From Aliarcobacter cryaerophilus (lineage in GTDB: Bacteria > Campylobacterota > Campylobacteria > Campylobacterales > Arcobacteraceae), in NCBI RefSeq assembly GCF_014352935.1, contig NZ_CP060694.1:186001-250000 (forward strand): a DNA stretch of 64,000 nucleotides, written 5' to 3'. Shown piece after piece: positions 58,863 to 64,000 of the stretch (positions are counted from its first letter, which is position 1; every line of letters starts with the position of its first letter). Position numbers and translations under genes: made by a program. The notes under the pieces were generated by a model. The model worked only from the letters and a program-made list of their open reading frames with translations. It had not been told where the DNA came from and did no database searches.

Positions 58863-59485
58863 ATCACTTTTTTCTCTTCACCTTTTAAAAGTCTTATAAT
58901 ATTTGGAATATGTTTGTATATAATAATAAATGCAATCAAATACATAGGAGCATTCGAACCTATATTTAAGCCATTGTTTATAAAAATAGAGCTAATAATT
59001 ACTGCAATTAATGCCAAAAGTGAAGATAAAGATGATATTTTTAAAACTTTTGCACAAATAAACCAAACAATTGCACCAATTAGTGTAGAAATTGGAATTA
59101 AAACAATATAAACTCCAAGTCCTGTTGCAACACCTTTTCCACCTTCAAGCCCTAAATATATAGAGTAGCAGTGTCCCAAAACACTTAATACTGCCATTGC
59201 CCAAAGAGTTTGCTCACTTAAATTAAAGATAAACATACCAACTAAAAGTAAAATTGTACCTTTTAAAGCATCTAAAATTACTGTTGCAATGCCCAATTTT
59301 TTTGCTAAACTAGGGTTTGTTTTTTTTACTACTCTTAAAACATTTGTTGCACCAATACTTCTACTACCATCATTTTTTATATCAACACCAGCGAAAGTTT
59401 TTGCTAGTATTAAACCAAAAGGAATAGAACCTATTAAATATGCTAAAAGATAAAAAATTATATTTTCATTTGTAAAAAAATCCAT
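58859..59485 (-). CDS. plsY: Glycerol-3-phosphate acyltransferase PlsY
   Basis: PlsY uses acyl-phosphate to acylate glycerol-3-phosphate, the first step in phospholipid synthesis. The 208-residue inner-membrane protein has five hydrophobic helices and the motifs YLIGSIPFGLILAK (residues 15-28), SRSIGATNVLRV (about 40-51) and LGLEGGKGVATGLGV (about 110-124), all typical. I prefer the ATG at 59485, because AAAGG is spaced six bases before it; the TTG at 59488 is only three bases away. It overlaps folB by four bases. nadA is divergent. Confidence 0.94.
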   Translation of the reverse strand: MDFFTNENIIFYLLAYLIGSIPFGLILAKTFAGVDIKNDGSRSIGATNVLRVVKKTNPSLAKKLGIATVILDALKGTILLLVGMFIFNLSEQTLWAMAVLSVLGHCYSIYLGLEGGKGVATGLGVYIVLIPISTLIGAIVWFICAKVLKISSLSSLLALIAVIISSIFINNGLNIGSNAPMYLIAFIIIYKHIPNIIRLLKGEEKKVI

Positions 59486-59530
59486 CAATAACCTTTGTTG
59501 TTTTTAAAATTAAATGAGATTATAACTAAA

Positions 59531-59543
59531 TTTTTGATATATT
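59531..59543 (+). promoter_or_regulatory. Extended -10 promoter of nadA
   Basis: TTTTTGATATATT joins a T run and TG to a TATATT (59538-59543) about 35 bases before the nadA TTG. The same form is seen before nusA (40486) and the ankyrin gene (23591). Confidence 0.5.
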
Positions 59544-59576
59544 CTCACTTAATAAAATTTTTAAAAGGTAATATTA

Positions 59577-60566
59577 TTGAATTATAAAGAAGAGATTTTA
59601 AAACTAAAAAAAGAGCTAGATGTTGTACTTGTAGCTCACTTTTATCAAAGAGATGAAGTATTTGAATTAGCAGATATAACTGGTGATAGCCTTGAATTAG
59701 CAAAAAAAGTTATGGAAAGCGACAAAGAGTTTGTTGTATTTTGTGGAGTTGGATTTATGGGAGAGAGTGCAAAAATTTTAAATCCACAAAAAAGAGTTCT
59801 AATGCCTAGAATTGCTTGTTGTGCAATGGCTAGAATGATTGATGAAGGTTATTTTTTAGAAAATTTAAAAAAGATGAATGAAGCTGGAATATCAAATGAT
59901 GATATTTTACCAATTACTTATATCAATTCAAGTGCAAGTGTAAAAGCAAGAGTGGGAGAGATGGGTGGAATGGTATGTACATCTTCAAATGCTTACAAAA
60001 TAATTGAAAAAGGTCTGAAATCTGGTAAAAAAATATTTTTTGTACCTGATAGATGTTTAGGACAAAATTTTGCAAAAAGCTTAGGATTAAAATCAGCAGT
60101 TATTGGAGATGGAACAAATTTAAAAGAAGCTGATATTATTTGCTATAACGGTTTTTGTAGTGTTCATCAACAATTTAATATTGATGATATAGATTTTTAT
60201 AGAGAAAAATATCCAGGTATTATTGTAGCTGTTCATCCAGAGTGTGATCCATCTGTTTGCGATAAAGCTGATTTTGTTGGTTCAACTTCACAATTAATAA
60301 AATTTATAAAAGAGCTACCAGAGGATCAAAAAGTTGTTGTTGGAACAGAGTTTAATATGGTTAATAGATTAAGAGAGAAAAATACATATATTTTAAGCTC
60401 AACAAAACCAGAGTGTCCTACGATGAATGAGACAACTTTAGAGCATGTTTATTTAACTTTAAAATCTATAAAAGAGAATAAAATAAGCGAATTATCAGAG
60501 ATAAAAGTAGATGAAAAGACAAGATATTGGGCAAAAATAGCTCTTGAAAGGATGTTTGAAATATGA
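59577..60566 (+). CDS. nadA: Quinolinate synthase
   Basis: NadA condenses iminoaspartate with dihydroxyacetone phosphate to quinolinate in NAD synthesis and carries a [4Fe-4S] cluster. The 329-residue protein has VAHFYQRDEVFELADITGDS near the start, MPRIACCAMARM with a cluster Cys, GGMVCTSSNAYKII, VHPECDPSVCDKADFVGST and PECPTMNETTLEHVYLTL. Length fits the family. TTG at 59577 is the start, with AAGG upstream. It overlaps nadC by four bases. NadB, which makes iminoaspartate, is not nearby. Confidence 0.95.
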   Translation: MNYKEEILKLKKELDVVLVAHFYQRDEVFELADITGDSLELAKKVMESDKEFVVFCGVGFMGESAKILNPQKRVLMPRIACCAMARMIDEGYFLENLKKMNEAGISNDDILPITYINSSASVKARVGEMGGMVCTSSNAYKIIEKGLKSGKKIFFVPDRCLGQNFAKSLGLKSAVIGDGTNLKEADIICYNGFCSVHQQFNIDDIDFYREKYPGIIVAVHPECDPSVCDKADFVGSTSQLIKFIKELPEDQKVVVGTEFNMVNRLREKNTYILSSTKPECPTMNETTLEHVYLTLKSIKENKISELSEIKVDEKTRYWAKIALERMFEI

Positions 60567-61384
60567 TTCATATTAAAAGGTTTGTAAAGCAAGCAATAAC
60601 AGAAGACAACGGAAGAGGAGATTTATTCTACGATATTGCTCCTGATGGAAAATTTACAGCAAAAATCGTTTCAAAAAGTAATGGAATATTAGCTGGTGTT
60701 AAATATGCTGAAACTTTGGCTCAAACAGAGAAAATAAAAGTTGATTTTCTAAAAAAAGATGGTGATAAAATACAAGCTGGAGATATTTTAGCAAAACTAG
60801 AGGGAAAAGCTTCAAAACTACTTTCAAGTGAGAGAACTTTTTTGAATATGCTTCAACACGCAAGTGGAATAGCTACAATGGCTAGCAAATTTGTTGAAAA
60901 ACTAGATGGTTTTGATGTTGTTTTACTAGATACTAGAAAAACACGACCACATTTGAGAGATTTTGAAAAATATGCCTCAAGAGTTGGTGGAGCTATAAAC
61001 CATAGGTTGGGTCTTGATGATTGTTTGATGCTTAAAGATACTCACCTTAGAACTATTGAAAATCTAGCAGAATTTGTAAAAATAGCAAGAAAAAGAATAT
61101 CTTGGGTTACAAAAATAGAAATTGAGTGTGAAACTTTTTCTCAAGTTGAAACAGCTATGGAAGCTGGAGCTGATATTATAATGTGTGATAATATGACATT
61201 CCAACAAATAAAAGAAGTTGTAAAATTTAGAGATGAAAAATATCCTCATATTTTAATAGAAGCTAGTGGAAATATAAATCTTGATACTATTCAAGAATAT
61301 GCAAAAACTGGTGTTGATGCTGTTAGTAGTGGAAGTATAATTCATCAAGCAACTTGGCTTGACTTTTCAATGAGAGTTGATTGA
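60563..61384 (+). CDS. nadC: Nicotinate-nucleotide pyrophosphorylase
   Basis: NadC converts quinolinate and phosphoribosyl pyrophosphate to nicotinate mononucleotide. The 273-residue protein has EDNGRGDLFYDIAP near the start, GDILAKLEG, SSERTFLNMLQHASGIATMA (about 88-108), VLLDTRKTRPHLRDFEKYA, GGAINHRLGLDDCLMLKDTH (about 138-157) and IEIECETFSQVETAMEAGAD. The gene overlaps nadA by four bases and the following DHH gene also by four, giving a nadA-nadC-DHH operon. Length is normal. Confidence 0.96.
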   Translation: MIHIKRFVKQAITEDNGRGDLFYDIAPDGKFTAKIVSKSNGILAGVKYAETLAQTEKIKVDFLKKDGDKIQAGDILAKLEGKASKLLSSERTFLNMLQHASGIATMASKFVEKLDGFDVVLLDTRKTRPHLRDFEKYASRVGGAINHRLGLDDCLMLKDTHLRTIENLAEFVKIARKRISWVTKIEIECETFSQVETAMEAGADIIMCDNMTFQQIKEVVKFRDEKYPHILIEASGNINLDTIQEYAKTGVDAVSSGSIIHQATWLDFSMRVD

Positions 61385-62373
61385 TTTTGAAAAAAGATTT
61401 TATTTTGAGCAATAAAATAGATATGAGTTTGTATTCAAAAGCTTTAGAATTAATAGAAAAAAGTAGATACATTTTAATAATAACTCATGTAAATCCAGAT
61501 CCTGATTCTATAGGCAGTGCTTTGGCTTTATCAAATTTATTTGCAGAGAACAAAATAAAACATAAAGTTTTTAATATTAGTTCTGATTTACCAAAAAATT
61601 TAGATTTTTTAAATAGATTTGATAAAATTACGAATATTGTACCACCTTTTTATGACTTGGCAATTTGCGTTGATTGTGGAACTTACAAAAGGCTTGGATT
61701 TGATTTACCAAAAGATGTACCACTTATAAATTTTGACCATCATGCTTCAAATAATAATTTTGGCACAATAAATATAGTAGATCCATATAAAAGTAGTACA
61801 GCAGAGATTGTTTTTGAGTTTTTTAAACATAATGGATTAAACATATCAAAATATAGTGCGCAGTCACTTTATTGTGGTATATATGATGATACCTTAGCAT
61901 TTTCTTTAGGAAGATGTGATGAAGAGACTTTTAAAAAAGTTAACTTTTTGGTTGAGTGTGGTGCTAGTCCATCATTTATTGCAAATAAGCTTTTAAGAAG
62001 AGATAGTTTGGCAAAATACAGAATCATTCCAAAAGTTTTAGATAGTTTAGAACTTCACAAAGATGGAGAAATAGCTACTATTTATGCTCTTGAAGAGTGG
62101 TTTAAAACTACTGGTGCACACGCTAGAGATTGTGAAGATGCTCTTGATATGATTATGAGTATGCAAATAGTACAAGTCGCATTTTTTATACGATTTACAA
62201 ATGGAGTTTGTAGAGTATCTTTGAGGTCTAAAAATGAACTTGATGTCTCAAAAATAGCTTCTATTTTTGATGGTGGTGGGCATTTTAATGCATCAGGATG
62301 TACAATAGATACAAAAGATGTTGAAGTTGCAAAAAATTTAGTATTAAAGGAAGTTATAAAATATTATGGATAA
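61381..62373 (+). CDS. DHH-family phosphoesterase, NrnA-like
   Basis: This 330-residue protein has the DHH domain (LIITHVNPDPDSIGSALALS near residues 35-54, the DHH motif in NFDHHASNNNFG near 118) and the C-terminal DHHA1 domain (VSLRSKNELDVSKIASIF and GGGHFNASGCTID). These belong to NrnA-type enzymes, which degrade very short RNAs and 3'-phosphoadenosine phosphate. The start is uncertain: TTG at 61381 overlaps nadC by four bases; ATG at 61423 is an alternative without a good ribosome site. It overlaps the peptidase gene by eight bases. Confidence 0.9.
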   Translation: MILKKDFILSNKIDMSLYSKALELIEKSRYILIITHVNPDPDSIGSALALSNLFAENKIKHKVFNISSDLPKNLDFLNRFDKITNIVPPFYDLAICVDCGTYKRLGFDLPKDVPLINFDHHASNNNFGTINIVDPYKSSTAEIVFEFFKHNGLNISKYSAQSLYCGIYDDTLAFSLGRCDEETFKKVNFLVECGASPSFIANKLLRRDSLAKYRIIPKVLDSLELHKDGEIATIYALEEWFKTTGAHARDCEDALDMIMSMQIVQVAFFIRFTNGVCRVSLRSKNELDVSKIASIFDGGGHFNASGCTIDTKDVEVAKNLVLKEVIKYYG

Positions 62374-63751
62374 AAAAAGTGGATTATTATATATAAGTAT
62401 TTCAGTTATGGTTGTTGTGGTTATTGTTCTAGGTGTTATTTTAACTCTGGATAGAGAAGAACCAAATATTTATGTTCAAACAGAAGTTAATCAAAAAGAT
62501 ATTTATTGGAATTTACAAACTCCAATAAGAGTTGAAGTTGCAGATAAAAGTAAATTAAAATCTTTTGAAACAATCTTAATAGCTGATCAAAAAGAGTATG
62601 TTTTAGAAAATGAATTAGTAAATGAAGATCAAAATAGTGGAATTTTGACTTTTGAAATAAAACCTTTTAAAGCAACAGATGGTTTTAAAGCTACAAATGC
62701 AATTTTAAGAGTAAAAGCTAAAGATAGTAGTAGTTGGAATTTTTTTGATGGAAATGAAGCTATTAAAGATACAAATTTAATAATTGATAGAAGATCTCCA
62801 CAAGCTAGTGTTATTTCAAATTCATATATGATAAAACAAGGTGGTAGTGGAATTTTAATTGTTGAAATAAATGATGAAAATCTAAAAGATTATTATGTTA
62901 CATTCAATGATGAAGTTATTTTTGAACTTTTTCCATTTCACAAAAAGAATTTTTATATCTCTATTATTACATGGCCAATAGATTTAACAGAGTTTAAAGG
63001 TGTTAAGGTTGTTGCAATTGATATGGCAGGAAACAAAGCTTCTGCTAAAGTTCCTTTTTATTATGATAGATTTAAAGAAAAAGTTGATAATTTAAATATT
63101 AGTGATGATTTTATTTATAGTGTTAGTAAAAATGTTTTAGAACTTAGTAATATGGAGGTTCCTACAAATCCTGCTGAGATCTTTGTAAAAGCAAATAAAG
63201 ATTTAAGAGCAAAAAATCTAGCAACTATGAGAAATGTTGTAATCAAGAATTTTGCAGATAGTCAAAATATGCCTTTTGATGTTAAGACTTTTATAAGGAT
63301 GACAAATGCAAAAACATTTGCAATGTTTGGAGAGCGAAGACACTATTTTTATAATAATGAAAAAATAGATGAAGCATGGCATTTAGGAATGGATTGGGCT
63401 AGTGTAAAAAGAGCAAGTATTGTTACAACTAATCCTGGGAAGGTTATATTTAGAGGTTATTTAGGAATTTATGGTGAGAGTATTATTATTGACCATGGTT
63501 TAGGAATAGCATCTCTTTATGCACATACAAGTTCTCAAAGTGTTGATGTTGGAGATATGGTTGTTGCTGGACAAGAAATTGGAAATACAGGATCTACTGG
63601 AGCTGTATTTGGAGATCATTTACACTTTGGAATTTTAATTCAAGGAATTGAAGCAAATCCAAATGAGTGGTTAGATTCAAATTGGATGAAATTAAATCTT
63701 ACAAATACAATAAATAGTGCAATAAAAATTATAGATGGAAATAAAAAATGA
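62366..63751 (+). CDS. M23-family murein endopeptidase, membrane-anchored
   Basis: This 461-residue protein has one N-terminal anchor helix ([20 protein letters not shown], about 10-29), a long unassigned periplasmic region (about 35-320, beta rich), and a C-terminal LytM/M23 domain with zinc ligands in HLGMDW (about 342-347) and HLHFG (about 418-422), plus [22 protein letters not shown]-type strands (quoted in parts: [11 protein letters not shown] and [16 protein letters not shown]). It should cut peptide cross-links of peptidoglycan, as for cell-shape M23 enzymes in Campylobacter and Helicobacter. It overlaps the DHH gene by eight bases and lpxC by four. Confidence 0.93.
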   Translation: MDKKSGLLYISISVMVVVVIVLGVILTLDREEPNIYVQTEVNQKDIYWNLQTPIRVEVADKSKLKSFETILIADQKEYVLENELVNEDQNSGILTFEIKPFKATDGFKATNAILRVKAKDSSSWNFFDGNEAIKDTNLIIDRRSPQASVISNSYMIKQGGSGILIVEINDENLKDYYVTFNDEVIFELFPFHKKNFYISIITWPIDLTEFKGVKVVAIDMAGNKASAKVPFYYDRFKEKVDNLNISDDFIYSVSKNVLELSNMEVPTNPAEIFVKANKDLRAKNLATMRNVVIKNFADSQNMPFDVKTFIRMTNAKTFAMFGERRHYFYNNEKIDEAWHLGMDWASVKRASIVTTNPGKVIFRGYLGIYGESIIIDHGLGIASLYAHTSSQSVDVGDMVVAGQEIGNTGSTGAVFGDHLHFGILIQGIEANPNEWLDSNWMKLNLTNTINSAIKIIDGNKK

Positions 63752-64000
63752 AACAAAGAACAATAAAGAGTGATATCGAAATTGTTGGAATAGGACTTCA
63801 TAAAGGGGTTCCTGTAAAAATGAGATTAGAACCCCTACCATCAAATAGTGGAATAGTAATATATAGAAGCGATGCTGCTGTTACTATTCCTTTAAAAAAA
63901 GAGTATGTTGTTGATACAAAAATGGCAACAGTTTTAGGAAAAGATGGAGTAGTAGTTTCTACTATTGAACATCTTTTATCTGCAATTTATGCTTATGGAA
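63748..64000 (+). CDS. lpxC: UDP-3-O-acyl-N-acetylglucosamine deacetylase (5' part)
   Basis: LpxC is the committed step of lipid A synthesis, a zinc deacetylase. The first 84 codons are in the window; the rest runs off the right edge. It opens [20 protein letters not shown] (the IGLHxG motif), then [17 protein letters not shown], and [16 protein letters not shown] (the zinc-binding His in the IEHLLSA motif). The ATG overlaps the M23 gene stop by four bases. No fault is seen in the visible part. Confidence 0.95.
   Translation, partial: MKQRTIKSDIEIVGIGLHKGVPVKMRLEPLPSNSGIVIYRSDAAVTIPLKKEYVVDTKMATVLGKDGVVVSTIEHLLSAIYAYG

Overview
The window is about 27% G+C and densely coded, with short overlapping genes, frequent TTG/GTG starts and T-rich extended -10 promoters. 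Gene content points to the Campylobacterota, most likely Arcobacter/Aliarcobacter: legionaminic-acid genes of the Campylobacter ptm/leg type, two tandem short flagellins, Maf (DUF115) proteins, an HP0268-like small protein, a SUV3-like helicase, HrcA/GrpE/DnaK and FliW. No rRNA, tRNA, CRISPR array or insertion sequence was seen.

Region 1 (1-19800) is a flagellin glycosylation island. A Maf protein and an unrecognised partner are transcribed leftward. Going rightward is a tightly stitched legionaminic-acid operon (legB, legC, a KilA-N-domain gene, legH, legI, legG, ptmE, legF) that would make CMP-legionaminic acid through GDP-linked intermediates. Next come a glycosyltransferase on the opposite strand, a CDP-glucose branch (cytidylyltransferase, 4,6-dehydratase, SDR, FkbM-type methyltransferase) and a second Maf. 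The two flagellin genes that are the presumed acceptors close the island. The KilA-N gene and the undefined CDP-sugar branch are the least explained parts.

Region 2 (19800-25600) holds two small ParE/RelE-type toxin-antitoxin pairs on either side of trmA, then a SUV3-like RNA helicase and a 648-residue ankyrin-repeat protein. Region 3 (25600-43200) is largely housekeeping: glmU, coaBC, uppS, a short prepilin peptidase, an LptF/G permease, truA, a LapG-like periplasmic protease, the hrcA-grpE-dnaK heat-shock operon with a clear sigma70 promoter and a CIRCE operator, mltA, a large single-pass membrane protein, a DUF374 acyltransferase, miaB, nusA and cysS.

Region 4 (43200-64000) continues with arsC-like, gatC, tgt, a TrkA-like protein that may be leaderless, murC, dprA, a divergent polysaccharide deacetylase, ilvC, an RNase R-type nuclease, fliW, holA, rpsF-ssb-rpsR, prfB, a cytochrome c, folB, plsY, nadA-nadC, a DHH phosphoesterase, an M23 peptidase and the 5' end of lpxC, which runs off the window. 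Convergent gene pairs are usually separated by perfect hairpin terminators. FliW here and the long GGA-containing flaA leader in region 1 suggest the known FliW/CsrA control of flagellin translation. All functions are read from sequence motifs and family knowledge; no database search was run.
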